Source: SZUA-35 sp964351995
GTDB lineage: Bacteria > Actinomycetota > Acidimicrobiia > Acidimicrobiales > SZUA-35
Assembly: GCA_964351995.1 (NCBI GenBank)
Contig: CAYGQE010000007.1
Coordinates: 82,539-146,538, forward strand
Direction of reading: 5' to 3'
DNA length: 64,000 nt
Part shown: piece after piece, positions 51,054 through 61,597 of the stretch
How positions within the stretch are numbered: the stretch's first letter is position 1
Layout: each line of letters begins with the position of its first letter
Notes under the pieces: generated by a model
What the model was told of the DNA's origin: nothing
The model's database searches: none
The model's input: the letters and a program-made list of their open reading frames with translations, nothing else
Made by a program: the position numbers and the translations under genes

Positions 51054-51966
51054 CTCGTTCTGGCAACAGAATCGAGGCGCGGACACTGTGCGGACACTGA
51101 GAATGGGCAGCTTCGGTCTCGAACGGGCAGTTCCAGTGTCCAGAGCGCGTCCAAGCAAGTTCCCATTCGACTGCCCAAGGGTGTGTTCAGCGTTCGATAC
51201 CGAGATCAGGGCCGGCCAGTCGGGGGGCGTGTCCCCCCGTTCGGTGTGAGTCCGCCAGCACCCGGCAACAGACCAGCGAGGACGGCTCAGAGGTCGTCGG
51301 GAGCGACGTCGCCGGACAGGTCCAGACCGGGTGCGCCGCCACCGACCCAATGGCCCGCTGCTTCACCAGCACCGGTGTGGTAGTCCTCCAACGATTGGGC
51401 CCCGCCGGGGAGTTGGCAGGCCTCAGCGCCGACACGCAGCTTGGAGATGGAAAGGGCAACCACACATCAGGTCCGTGCCAACGTCAGAGAGTCTCTGAAC
51501 TATCGAGAATGGTTCCCACCTACGGTGATAGTATGTGTGTCGCGATACGCACTCGGGTTGGGAAGCTCCCCATGGACTGGGTGCCGTGCGGCGAGGTGGC
51601 AGGGCGGGAGTGCCCTCGATGCTAGGTTCGCTCAGTGAGCGGACGCTAGCCCAGGTCTATGTGTCGTTCCCTGACGGCGCTGGCTTGGCTGTCTGCACGG
51701 GATTATGGGCCACTTCATCGCCAGTGAGACCTCCAACACTTCGCCGGCAGTGCAGTGCGTGGTCGTTGCTTGGGGCTCGTGATTATGCGCTGGCCCTTGT
51801 GCTGCTGAGCGAACCAGATCTCAAGTGCCGTCGAGCGCTGCTTGGGAAGCCGGCATTCGACCGGCGATATGTGCGGTTGAGCGGGTAGTTGGTCGTGAGC
51901 GGCCGCCAAGGTCAAGGCGACCGCTGCCAGCCCGGACCGAGTCCCTGGTTACGGCAACTTTGCTGT
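51054..51966 (+). other. Gene-poor stretch of about 0.9 kb, possible island edge
   Basis: No convincing gene is seen in any frame. One short plus-strand segment near 51180-51225 reads IRLPKGVFSVRYRDQGRP, which recalls the N-terminal arm of tyrosine recombinases, but it breaks off at once. A hairpin CGGGGGG/CCCCCCG lies at 51221-51239. Position next to a tRNA, absence of genes, and the accessory module beyond suggest an old integration border. This is weak inference. Confidence 0.35.
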
Positions 51967-52770
51967 TCAGCTGGTGATGTCTCTGTTTCTGAAGGCAAGG
52001 ATGGCGATGGTGGCGGCGGCGAGGCCATAGAGGGTGGTGAGGCCGAGGGCGGCTGCCCAGGTGAGGTCGGCTGTGCCGCCGGAGGCGAGGGCGGCGAGTG
52101 TGCCGCCGGGGAGGTAGTCGGTGAGGTCGGGGGCAGCGATGCCGATGAGGTTCTCGACGACGAGGAGGTAGCCGATCCCGGCTGCAATGGCGATGCCGGA
52201 GCTACGGGTGAGCATCGCAATAGTCAGGCCGATGAGTCCCCAGACCAGGGCGGGGACGGTGAAGTTGAACCAGCCTGAGACGAGCTCGATGCCGAAGTCA
52301 GTTCGCCACGGATCGGTGTCGACGTCGTAGAGACGGGCCAGGGGTCGAGCAGCCATGGCGGTGACAAGTGTGGTGACGGCAGTTGCGAGGAGTGTGAACA
52401 GGGTCAGGGCGATGATCTTGCCGCCGAGGAGTCTGACCCGGGAGGGTTGGGCTTGGACGAGGATTCGGATGAGTCCGGTGTCGTAGTCGGTCGCGACGGC
52501 GATGGCCCACAGCGACAGCAGCACGATGCCGGCGATGCTGGCGACCGAGTCGAGGCCGGCGAGCATGCCGCCGGGTTGAGCGAGATCGGCAGCGCTGGTG
52601 CCGCCGGTTCCGGGAAGGCCTCCGCCTGCTCCTCCGTCGCTGCTGCTGTCGAGGGACGTGTAGATGAATATGGAGATCATCACGGAGAAGGCGGCCATGA
52701 CGCCGATGCCGACGTAGCGGAAGCTGGGACGCCAGATGCGGATGAGTTCAGAGCGGACGACGGCGATCAT
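51967..52770 (-). CDS. ABC transporter permease (ABC-2 like)
   Basis: This 267-residue membrane protein has six membrane segments and the large external loop after the first (SLDSSSDGGAGGGLPGTGG). ATDYDTGLIRILVQAQPSRV is the usual cytoplasmic coupling part. It starts inside the stop of the ATPase gene (overlap of 4 bp), so the two subunits form one exporter. The neighbouring sensor kinase and regulator suggest a stress-responsive exporter, for example of peptides or drugs. The substrate is unknown. Confidence 0.87.
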   Translation of the reverse strand: MIAVVRSELIRIWRPSFRYVGIGVMAAFSVMISIFIYTSLDSSSDGGAGGGLPGTGGTSAADLAQPGGMLAGLDSVASIAGIVLLSLWAIAVATDYDTGLIRILVQAQPSRVRLLGGKIIALTLFTLLATAVTTLVTAMAARPLARLYDVDTDPWRTDFGIELVSGWFNFTVPALVWGLIGLTIAMLTRSSGIAIAAGIGYLLVVENLIGIAAPDLTDYLPGGTLAALASGGTADLTWAAALGLTTLYGLAAATIAILAFRNRDITS

Positions 52771-53723
52771 CGGGGGTCTCCAGTGGTGTGGCGTTGCTGG
52801 CCGCGATCGGCGGCGAGTTCGGCGTCGGTTCCGCCGGTGAGACGGAGGAAGATGTCTTCGAGGTTGTCGTGGCGGGGGGTCAGTTGGCGGAGGTTGATGC
52901 CTGCCTGGTGGGCGGCACGGTCGACGTCGGCTGCGCGGTCGGCGGCGATGTCGAGATGTACGTGGCTGCCGGTGATGGTGTGGTGCCAGCCTCGGGCGGT
53001 GACGGCGTCGACGAGGACACCGAGGTCGGCGTCGTGTTCGGGCGCGGCGATGACTTGTTCGACGGCGTCGTCCATGAGTCCTTCGAGGCTGCCGGAGTAG
53101 AGGAGTTTGCCGAAGCGGATGACGACGAGGTCGTCGGCCATGGCTTGGATCTCGCTCATGAGGTGGGAGGAGACGATGACGGTGCGGCGCCCGTCGGCGA
53201 GTGACGTCAACAGGTTGCGGATCTCGACGATGCCGGCCGGATCGAGGCCGTTGGTTGGTTCGTCGAGGACCAGGAGCTCGGGGTCGGGCAGCAGCGCGGC
53301 GGCGATGCCGAGGCGTTGTTTCATGCCGAGGGAGAAGGTGGAGGCCCGGTCGTGTTCACGACCGGTGAGACCGACGATGTCCAGGACATCGTGGATGCGT
53401 TGGGTGGGCACACCACGGAGGTGGGCGAGGCTGCGCAGGTTGTCCCAAGCAGTGAGTGAGCCGACGAAGGTCGGGTTCTCGATGAGGGCACCGACACGGT
53501 GGGCGAAACGTTCGGGGTGGTCGATGGATTCGCCGAGCACCGTGGCAGTTCCTTCACTGGCCGCGATCAAGCCGAGCAGGATCCGGATGGTGGTCGACTT
53601 TCCGGATCCGTTGGGGCCGACGAAGCCGACGACCCCGCCGGCAGGGACATCGAAGGTGAGGTGGTCGACGGCGGTGAGTTCACCGAAGCGGCGGGTGAGC
53701 CCGCCGGCGGTGACGACGCTCAT
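52767..53723 (-). CDS. ABC transporter ATP-binding protein
   Basis: This 318-residue ATPase has Walker A GPNGSGKSTTI near residue 35, signature FSLGMKQRLGIA, Walker B LLVLDEPTNGLDP, and the switch His in VIVSSHLM. The C-terminal domain of about 90 residues (TARGWHHTITGSHVHL and later DNLEDIFLRLTGG) is typical of drug and bacitracin exporters. It is coupled to the permease. A TTCAGG box lies 62 bp upstream at 53785-53790, near the kinase gene's 3' end. Confidence 0.93.
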   Translation of the reverse strand: MSVVTAGGLTRRFGELTAVDHLTFDVPAGGVVGFVGPNGSGKSTTIRILLGLIAASEGTATVLGESIDHPERFAHRVGALIENPTFVGSLTAWDNLRSLAHLRGVPTQRIHDVLDIVGLTGREHDRASTFSLGMKQRLGIAAALLPDPELLVLDEPTNGLDPAGIVEIRNLLTSLADGRRTVIVSSHLMSEIQAMADDLVVIRFGKLLYSGSLEGLMDDAVEQVIAAPEHDADLGVLVDAVTARGWHHTITGSHVHLDIAADRAADVDRAAHQAGINLRQLTPRHDNLEDIFLRLTGGTDAELAADRGQQRHTTGDPR

Positions 53724-53785
53724 GGCTGGGATCGATCGTTGTGGTTCATGGTCCCCACTTTGACCGGCGGTCCTGCAGCCTGGAT

Positions 53786-55174
53786 TCAGGGTTCCTGAGG
53801 GTTTCCTGGAGATTCGGGTGGCGTCGCGGGTCCGGCGAGGGGAAGGGTCATGGTGATCGTGGTTCCTCGCCCGAGCTGGGAGCGGGCGGTGATCGAGCCA
53901 TCGTGGACGTGGACGGCGGCTTGGGCGATGGCGAGGCCGAGGCCGGTGCCACCGCGGGTGCGAGTTCGGCTGGCGTCTGTGCGGTGGAACCGTTCGAACA
54001 GGCGACCGAGTTCAGTCGGTTCGATACCGGGCCCCAGGTCGGTGATGGTGATCTCGACGGTTTCACCTACCGAGTCGGCAGCGATGGACAGTGGTGCGGA
54101 TTCGGGTGTGTGGCGCAGGGCGTTGGTGGTGACGGCGGTGAGGGCCTGGGTGAGGAGGTGAGTGTCTGCGGTGACCGTCAGGCCGGGGGTGATGGCGGTG
54201 ATGTCGATCGGGCGTTGGGGTTGGATGGCTGCGGCGTCGGTAGCGATGTCGGTGAGTAGTTGCGTCAGATCGAGTCGGCCCAGTGTGAGCGGTCGCTGGT
54301 CGTCGAGCGATGCGAGAACCAACAGGTCTTCCACGAGAACGGCCATACGGTCCGCTTCGCTTCTGATGCGACGCATAGCGTCGTCGACCTGGCCAGGGTC
54401 GGCGAGTCCACCTTGTTCATGCAATGCGGTGTAGCCCCGCAGAGTGGTGAGTGGTGTGCGTAACTCGTGGGAGGCGTCGGCCACGAACCGGCGTTGCCGA
54501 TCCTCAGCTGCTTGGCGGGCATCGACCATGGTGTTGAACGCAGCGCCGAGCTGACCGGCCTCGGTCGTGATCTTCGGGTGGTCAACGAGTTGTGCCCGGT
54601 CACCAGACGCCACCTCGGTCGCTGCTGCGGTAACCGCTTTGATGGGGCGCAGCGACAGCCGATCGATCCAGAACCACGCCAGCCCAACCACGACCAGAAC
54701 CATCGTCACCGCGATGGCCGAGGTGATGAGGAGTTGGCGTTGGGTGTCGTCGACGTCTGCGAGCGACACGGCGACGGCAGCGATCTGGTCGTCGGGCAGT
54801 GCCACGAGAACGACGCGTGCTTGCCCGCTGCCGCCAACCGTGGCGGCAGTGAACGGTGTGCCCACTGGGTCGGTGTCGAGGTCGAGTGCTGGTGCGAACT
54901 CCGGGTCAGATGCTGGTTGAGCGATGATCTGGACCGTGGCATCAGCGGCGATGATGGCGAACCAGAGCTCGCCGGTTGGCGGCCCGGTCCTGGCTCGCTC
55001 GACCGATGCCGGAAGGTCGGCGCCTCGGTCGACGTTGGCGGCGACGGCGTCGAGTTGGTTGTCGAGCTGTTCGATCAACACGGTCCGCTGGCGGACCACG
55101 ATCACCGCCAAGGCCACGATCACCGTGGCCACGAGGAACCCGGCGACGAGCGCGAGCCTGGTCCGCAGACTCAT
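53786..55174 (-). CDS. Sensor histidine kinase (HAMP, HisKA)
   Basis: This 462-residue kinase has two membrane helices (about 7-27 and 150-170) flanking an external sensor region, a HAMP linker (about 172-225), the H-box FVADASHELRTPLTTLRGY with phospho-His near 241, and HATPase motifs (ALTAVTTNALRHTP, DLGPGIEPTELGRLFERF, GTGLGLAIAQ). It starts inside the stop of the response regulator gene, so both come from one transcript. It is a normal OmpR-partner kinase. The signal is unknown, but position between two exporters suggests envelope stress or a peptide. Confidence 0.95.
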   Translation of the reverse strand: MSLRTRLALVAGFLVATVIVALAVIVVRQRTVLIEQLDNQLDAVAANVDRGADLPASVERARTGPPTGELWFAIIAADATVQIIAQPASDPEFAPALDLDTDPVGTPFTAATVGGSGQARVVLVALPDDQIAAVAVSLADVDDTQRQLLITSAIAVTMVLVVVGLAWFWIDRLSLRPIKAVTAAATEVASGDRAQLVDHPKITTEAGQLGAAFNTMVDARQAAEDRQRRFVADASHELRTPLTTLRGYTALHEQGGLADPGQVDDAMRRIRSEADRMAVLVEDLLVLASLDDQRPLTLGRLDLTQLLTDIATDAAAIQPQRPIDITAITPGLTVTADTHLLTQALTAVTTNALRHTPESAPLSIAADSVGETVEITITDLGPGIEPTELGRLFERFHRTDASRTRTRGGTGLGLAIAQAAVHVHDGSITARSQLGRGTTITMTLPLAGPATPPESPGNPQEP

Positions 55175-55860
55175 GCAGGTGGCCGGATCGTGTAGCCGAT
55201 ACCGCGAACGGTTTCGATGAGACGCGGGTCGGTGTGGTCGATCTTCTTGCGAAGCGATGAGACGAAGGTTTCAACAATGGCGGACTCGCCATCGAAGTCG
55301 TACTCCCAAACGTGATCGAGGATCTGACCCCGTGAGATCACCCGGCCAGCGTTTACGAGGAGGAGCCGGCAGAGCTTGTATTCGGTCGGGGTCAGATGGA
55401 TGACGTTGCCGGCTCGGGTGACCTGGTGGGCGTCGTCGTCGAGTATCAGATCGGCGACTTGCAACACCGATGGGGTTGCGGCGGCACCGGCGCGTCGCAG
55501 GGCGACCTGAACACGGGCGACGAGTTCTTCGAGGGCGAAGGGCTTCACGATGTAGTCGTCGCCGCCACTGGTCAGTCCTCGGACCCGGTCGGCGGTGTCG
55601 CTCCGGGCCGTGAGGAACAACACCGGCATGACGTGGCCGCGTTGGCGGAGTTGGCGCAGCACGTCGAAGCCGTCGATGTCGGGCAGGCCGACGTCCAACA
55701 CGATCACATCGGGGCGGTGCCGGTCCACTTCCTCGAGAGCGCCGCGGCCGGTGTCGGCTGTGACGATCTCGATATCAGCGAGGCGTAGCGCCGAGGCGAC
55801 GAGGAACGAGATGTTCTCCTCGTCGTCAACCACGAGGACTTTCGGCAACGGCTGTTCCAT
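55171..55860 (-). CDS. OmpR-family response regulator
   Basis: This 229-residue regulator has receiver residues D12, D13 and phospho-acceptor D56 (VIVLDVGLPDIDG), Lys in IVKPFALEEL, and a winged-helix output domain (about 130-225; YKLCRLLLVNAGRVISRGQI and ETFVSSLRKKID). ATG 55860 is preferred to the in-frame extension to 55902. It is divergent from the lipoprotein-exporter operon at 56031. The 170-bp gap holds three TTCAGG boxes, which are its likely targets. Confidence 0.95.
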   Translation of the reverse strand: MEQPLPKVLVVDDEENISFLVASALRLADIEIVTADTGRGALEEVDRHRPDVIVLDVGLPDIDGFDVLRQLRQRGHVMPVLFLTARSDTADRVRGLTSGGDDYIVKPFALEELVARVQVALRRAGAAATPSVLQVADLILDDDAHQVTRAGNVIHLTPTEYKLCRLLLVNAGRVISRGQILDHVWEYDFDGESAIVETFVSSLRKKIDHTDPRLIETVRGIGYTIRPPA

Positions 55861-55902
55861 GTCACCAGCATGACCCGTCCACCTGTTGGCCGCCTGCAGC
55901 AT

Positions 55903-55944
55903 TCCTGAAGATTTGTTCAGGACGCGGCTGGAGCATCTTCAGGT
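55903..55944. promoter_or_regulatory. Candidate response-regulator boxes
   Basis: TCCTGAA (55903-55909) and TTCAGGA (55916-55922) form an inverted repeat with a 6-bp spacer. A third TTCAGG at 55938-55943 repeats the second at a 22-bp period, two helical turns, as OmpR-type sites often do. They lie between the regulator and the divergent operon. A further TTCAGG with TCCTGAG sits at 53785-53799, upstream of the ABC pair. Confidence 0.5.
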
Positions 55945-56030
55945 GATCCGCAGCTCCCCTCGAAGCGGTCTTCAACAACGGTCGTCACGTTGGGTCCCAT
56001 CACCCCAAGGCCATCGCTCGAGGAGCCCCC

Positions 56031-56660
56031 ATGATTCACCAACCAAACCATCCCCAGAAGTGGCGACTCGCCGCCGCCGGCATCGCGACAGCGGCAGTGT
56101 TGTTCGCCGCCGGCTGCGGCGGCTCCGACGAAGCCGCAGCCGACGACCCCGTGATCGTCGTCGAGAACGCCACCAACACCGACACAACAACCGACGACAC
56201 CAACACCGAGGTGGGCAACCTGGGTACCGAGGAGGAACAGGCGCTGGCCTTTGCCGACTGCATGCGGGCTGAGGGCATCGACTTTCCCGATCCTGTTGTG
56301 AACGCTGACGGCTCCGTTGAGTTCTTCGGCGCCAACGGTGACCGTGACGCCGACGGCTTCGCCCAGGACGCCGGGTTCGAAGTGGCCGTCGATACCTGCG
56401 GTTCACTGATCGAGGGGGCGAGCTTCCTGCCCGACGAGGGCGATTTCACCGAACTCGAGGACTCGTTCCTCGAAGTCGCTGAATGCCTGCGAGACAACGG
56501 CATCGATGTGCCAGATCCCCAATTCGGTGAGGGCGGCCCAGGCGCGGGTGGCCCCTTCGGCGCCGACTTCGATCCCGATGACCCCGCAACCGCAGCCGCG
56601 GTCGAAGCCTGCCAGGACATCCTCGCCGGTCTCGACGGCGCCCGAGAAGGAACGAACTGA
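56031..56660 (+). CDS. Lipoprotein with two CMR-GIDFPDP repeat domains
   Basis: This 209-residue protein has a signal peptide ending in the lipobox LFAAGC, then an acidic linker and two related units of about 55 residues. Unit 1 starts FADCMRAEGIDFPDP and ends VDTCGSLIEG; unit 2 starts VAECLRDNGIDVPDP and ends VEACQDILAG. Each has two Cys that could bridge. The same unit recurs once in the lipoprotein at 60826. No family was recognised. It begins the operon with the exporter, so it may help deliver or sense the substrate, which is inference. Confidence 0.8.
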   Translation: MIHQPNHPQKWRLAAAGIATAAVLFAAGCGGSDEAAADDPVIVVENATNTDTTTDDTNTEVGNLGTEEEQALAFADCMRAEGIDFPDPVVNADGSVEFFGANGDRDADGFAQDAGFEVAVDTCGSLIEGASFLPDEGDFTELEDSFLEVAECLRDNGIDVPDPQFGEGGPGAGGPFGADFDPDDPATAAAVEACQDILAGLDGAREGTN

Positions 56661-58257
56661 TGCCACTCATCACCCCCACCCAAACCAGCGGCCCCGAACA
56701 GAACCACCCCGTCCCCGAGCCTTTCCAACCAACCCACGACCACCAGACCCCACCTGAGCCGACCAAGCCGAAGAGCCGCCGTTGGCTGCGGCCGGCAATC
56801 GGTGCATTCTGCGTCGCCGGTGCCGCCGGTGCTGGCCTGTGGCTTCTGTCAGGCGCCGGCGAAACGGCAGCGACCGAGACGGCTGTGACCCCGGTCCGGG
56901 CCGTCGAAGCGTCGACTGGCGACTTGAGTGAGTCGATCACGGTCGACGGAACCCTCTCCTACGCCGACCCCGTCGCCCACCTCGCCGCCAGCGACGGCGT
57001 CATCACCCGAACCGCCGACACCGACGACATCCTCGAGCGAGGCGACGTGGCCTACGCAGTGAACGAACAACCCGTCGTCGTGCTGTGGGGCGACACGCCC
57101 CTCTATCGTCCGATCGGTACCGACACCACCGACGGTGCCGACGTGGAGATGCTCGAAGCGAACCTCGCTGCGCTCGGCTTCAACGCCGACGGCGCTCTCA
57201 TCGTCGATGGGCACGTCGATGCCGCCACGATCACCGCGATCGAAGCGTTCGAAACCGACCTCGGCATCGAAGCCGACGGCATCATCGACCCGACACAAGC
57301 GCTCGTCGTTGCCGGCCCAGTGATCGTCGCCGACTCACCAGCACCGGTCGGAGCCACGATCCGGGTCGGGAACCCGGTCGTGTCGGTGCAGCTCGTCAAC
57401 GAGGCCACCACCGTGCGCTCAAACATCGACGGATTGCTCACTGCCCTCCCGAACGTGGGCGACAGCTTCGAAACCGGCGACACGGCGTACGAGATCGACA
57501 CCAAACCGGTGATCGTGATCATCGGCGAAGAACCCATCAACCGTGTGTTGGCCGAAGGCGTCGACGACGGACCCGACGTCGAGCTGGTCGAAGCGACCCT
57601 GGCCGGGCTCGGCTTCGACGCCGACGGCGAACTCGAAGTCGACGAACACTTCGACGAGAACACCACCGCAGCCCTGGCCGATTGGGAAGAGACCCTCGGG
57701 CTCGAGGCCGACGGTGTCGCCTGGCTCGACCAGTTCGTCGTGCTTCCCGCCGGCCATCAAGTCAGCGGCATACCGGTCGAACGCGGCGATCAAATCGAAC
57801 CGGGCGAGACCGTGTTCGACGCAGGCGTCGCCACCAGGACCCTGACCGGTGTCATCGACGAACCAGACGCCGACGCCATCAGCCTTGGCGCCGTCGTGGA
57901 GATCACGGTCGGCGACAAGACCGTGGCCGGCGCCGTTGTCGACATCGACGAGCCCGTGTCGAGCCCGACCGACCCAACCACCGAGACCGTGACCTTCACC
58001 ATCGAACCCGACCAACCGCTCGAAGCCGACGAGTCGGTGGGCGATGTTGCGGTCGAGATCACCATCACCACTGTGCTGGCAACCGACGTCACGCTCGTGC
58101 CCGCCACCGCTCTGATCTCGGCCGGCGACGGCACCTACGCCGTGGAAGTGGTCCGAGGCGACACCACCGCCTTCGTCGCCGTGCAGCCAGGCACGTTCGC
58201 CGACGGCATGGTCGAGGTCACCGGAGTTGACCCCGGCGACGCCGTGGTGGTCCCGTC

Positions 58258-58261
<4 letters not shown>
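56660..58261 (+). CDS. Membrane fusion/adaptor protein with peptidoglycan-binding repeats
   Basis: This 533-residue protein has a Pro-rich cytoplasmic N-terminus, one membrane helix (about 44-66), then HlyD/MacA-like parts interrupted by two PG_binding_1 units (DVEMLEANLAALGFNADGAL and DVELVEATLAGLGFDADGEL). Its C-terminal beta-barrel ends with LVPATALISAGDGTYAVEVV, typical of adaptors. Such adaptors connect a MacB-type permease to the wall in Gram-positive bacteria. Its start overlaps the lipoprotein stop by one base (TGATG), and its stop overlaps the ATPase start. Confidence 0.85.
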
Positions 58262-59006
<745 letters not shown>

Positions 59007-59010
<4 letters not shown>

Positions 59011-60260
59011 CGACGGACACCATGACCTCAAGCACGACCTCCACTCACGTGGATCCGGCGACGGCCGGTGCGACATGCGCACCCAGCCGGCTGAACCCCG
59101 TCGATGTGCTCCGTGTCGGCGCTTCCGGGCCACGCTCCCGAAAGCTCCGTACCGCACTGTCTGCGCTTGGCGTGTCCATCGGCATCGCCGCCCTCATCGG
59201 TGTCCTCGGCCTGTCGGACTCGTCCCGTGCTGACCTGCTCGATCAGATCGACCAGCTCGGCACCAACCTGCTCACCGTCGAATCCGGGGCCGGGTTCGGT
59301 GCCGGGGACGGCGCACTCCCCGCAGACGCCGCCGCCACCATCGCTCGCATCCCAACGGTGGAGACCACAGCCGCGCTCTACGAACTCGATGCCTCGGTGT
59401 ATCGCAGTGACTACATCGACCCCGACCGCACCAACGCCATCACCGTCGCCGCCGCCGACCCGAGCCTGCTCGACACCGTTTCCGGCACCGTGTCCGAAGG
59501 CCGGTTCCTCGACGACGCCACCTCCACCTACCCCGTGGCCGTGGTCGGTTCCGTCGCCGCCGAACGCCTCGGCATCGACAACCTCGACCAACGCACGTTC
59601 GTCCAGATCGGCGACAACCAAGTCGAAGTCATCGGCATCCTCGACGAGTTTCCCCTCGCCGCAGACCTCGACCGCAGCGTGCTCATCGGCACCGACGCCG
59701 CCGCCACCTACTACGACGCCCCCGACACCCCATCGATCATCTACACCCGGGTCGAACCCGGCAGCATCGACCAAACCCGGGCCCTGCTCCCCGGCACCGC
59801 CGACCCCGAGAACCCCGAAGAAGTCACCACCAGCCGACCCTCCGACATCCTCGAAGCCCAAGCCGCGGCCGAGTCTGCCTACACCGACCTCTTCCTCGGC
59901 CTGGGCGCCGTCGCTCTTCTCGTCGGCGGGGTCGGCATCGCCAACGTGATGGTCATCGCCGTCATCGAGCGGCGAGGCGAGATCGGGCTCCGGCGAGCCA
60001 TCGGCGCCACCCGGGCCCACATCCGCCGCCAGTTCATCACCGAAGCCACCATCCTGTCCCTCCTCGGCGGGATCGCCGGCGTCGCCATCGGTATCGCTGT
60101 CACCGCCATCTACGCCACCATCGCCGGTTGGCAAACCGTTATCCCCGTCGGCGGCGTCATCGCCGGACTCATCGCCGCCGTCGCCATCGGCGTCATCGCC
60201 GGCCTCTACCCGGCAATGCGGGCCGCCCGACTCTCCCCAACCGAAGCACTCAGAACATGA
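59007..60260 (+). CDS. MacB-like ABC transporter permease
   Basis: This 417-residue permease has one N-terminal helix (about 52-72), a periplasmic-type MacB core domain (about 75-285), and three C-terminal helices (about 288-410) with the FtsX signature VMVIAVIERRGEIGLRRAIG and LSPTEALRT at the end. MacB-like permeases move peptides, lipids or antibiotics by mechanotransmission. The gene is coupled to the ATPase and to the following SnoaL-like gene. Confidence 0.93.
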
Positions 60261-60802
60261 ACCAACCACACACCACCAGCCACTCCCCGACCCGGCCAGC
60301 AGCCAGCGACGCTCAATCGCTGAGCATCGCCGAAGCACTGCGAAACCTCGCTGACCGAGCTGAACTCCAGGCCGCAGCCCTACCGGACTCCATCAGCCAG
60401 GTCAGCCAACCCGCAGCGGCCGCCACGGTGCAAGACTTCTTGGACGCCTACGCCCAGGGCGAGATCGACACTGCTGCCGCCCTCGTCACCGACGACCTCA
60501 GCTACCGCATTCCGGGGCACAACCGCGTCGCCGGCACCCACAACGGCCGAACCGCTCTGGAAACCCTCGCGGTCATCGCTCCACGGCCCGGCGCCAGGGA
60601 GCTCGCCAGCTCCACGGACCAGCTCATCGCCACCTCTGACGGCGCCACCGTCGTCACCTTCCACACCCTCACCGGCCTCCTCGACAACAAGCCCATCCAC
60701 ATCGAATCGACTTTGCGCTTCGACCTCACCGACGGCCGCATCCGAACCATCACCGAATACACCCACCACCCAATCGAGACCGACGACCTCTTCGCCCCCT
60801 GA
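60257..60802 (+). CDS. SnoaL/NTF2-like protein
   Basis: This 181-residue protein has an N-terminal helical part (about 1-58) and an NTF2-like alpha-plus-beta cone (about 58-178, TVQDFLDAYAQGEIDTAAAL and LRFDLTDGRIRTITEYTHH). Related proteins are cyclases, isomerases or ligand-binding proteins. It lacks a signal peptide. Its start overlaps the permease stop (ATGA), which fixes it in the operon, but its role there is unknown. Confidence 0.78.
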   Translation: MNQPHTTSHSPTRPAASDAQSLSIAEALRNLADRAELQAAALPDSISQVSQPAAAATVQDFLDAYAQGEIDTAAALVTDDLSYRIPGHNRVAGTHNGRTALETLAVIAPRPGARELASSTDQLIATSDGATVVTFHTLTGLLDNKPIHIESTLRFDLTDGRIRTITEYTHHPIETDDLFAP

Positions 60803-60825
60803 ACCACGCACCAAAGGACAAACCA

Positions 60826-61203
60826 ATGAAACTCCCGCGAACCCTCACTGCCATCGCGCTCGCCGCAACGCTTTGCGTCGCCGGCTGCTCCGCCGACAGC
60901 GAAGCCGATCCACCTGCGACCGAATCTGTGCCCACCAGCCCCGAATCGGAAACCACGCCATCTGAGGCAATAGCCGACGAGCCAGTCGACCTCGCCGCCT
61001 TTCTCACCGAATGCATGCGCGACCAAGGCATCAGCGACTTCCCAGAAGCCGAGGTTCTCCCCGACGGCAGCCTCGACCTGGACATGGACGCGCTCGACGC
61101 CGCCGGGATCGGACCAGGGAGCCCCGACTTCAACACTGCCTTCGCCGCATGCGAGACCGAGGCCGGACAGACCATTGAGCTTGGGGACCACACCGACCAA
61201 TGA
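60826..61203 (+). CDS. Lipoprotein with one CMR-GI-DFP repeat domain
   Basis: This 125-residue protein has a signal peptide ending in the lipobox LCVAGC, a Ser/Thr/Glu-rich linker (about 25-55), and one copy of the unit found twice in the lipoprotein at 56031: FLTECMRDQGISDFPEAEV to FAACETEAG. It is the last gene of the exporter operon, 23 bp after the SnoaL-like gene. The reuse of the unit at both ends suggests a shared role with the exporter. Confidence 0.78.
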   Translation: MKLPRTLTAIALAATLCVAGCSADSEADPPATESVPTSPESETTPSEAIADEPVDLAAFLTECMRDQGISDFPEAEVLPDGSLDLDMDALDAAGIGPGSPDFNTAFAACETEAGQTIELGDHTDQ

Positions 61204-61241
61204 CCATCACCGGGGAATGCAGTCCCGTCCTTGGGGCGAGG

Positions 61242-61595
61242 TCAGCCAACCAGTCCTGAATCCAGCTGATCGTCGTACGCAGCGCGGGCTTGTTCGACCT
61301 GGGGACTGTGGTCGATTCCCCAGTTGCCGAGCGTGGAAAAGACCGGACCGAGAGTGTCGCCGAGTTCGGTGGTCCGGTATTCGACGCGGGGCGGGATCTC
61401 GTTGTGTTGAACACGGGAGATGATGCCGTCGCGTTCAAGAGCCCGGAGCTGCTGGGTCAACATCTTCGGTGTGATCCCCGGCAGGAGCCTTCGGAGCTCA
61501 TTGAACCGGCGGGTCGTGCCGCACACGTGCCAGGTGATCTCGGCCTTCCAGCGGCCAGCGATCACTTCCATGACCGGCTCGAGAGGGCACTCCAC
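61242..61595 (-). CDS. HxlR-family transcriptional regulator
   Basis: This protein of about 117 residues has the HxlR motif order: ECPLEPVMEVIAGRWKAEIT, RRFNELRRLLPGITPKMLTQ, LRALERDGIISR, then VEYRTTELGDTLGPVF. HxlR proteins are small winged-helix regulators, often of a divergent gene. The start is uncertain: GTG 61595 places the family motif at the N-terminus, and a TTG at 61637 or ATG 61571 is possible. It overlaps the fragment of an MFS-like gene on the other strand. Confidence 0.85.
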   Translation of the reverse strand: MECPLEPVMEVIAGRWKAEITWHVCGTTRRFNELRRLLPGITPKMLTQQLRALERDGIISRVQHNEIPPRVEYRTTELGDTLGPVFSTLGNWGIDHSPQVEQARAAYDDQLDSGLVG

Positions 61596-61597
61596 CA

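Noticed and set aside
51054..51966. Integrase gene remnant after tRNA-Ser
   Set aside because: Only about 20 residues resemble a recombinase arm, with no catalytic Arg-His-Arg-Tyr region, so it is recorded as a hint and not as a pseudogene.
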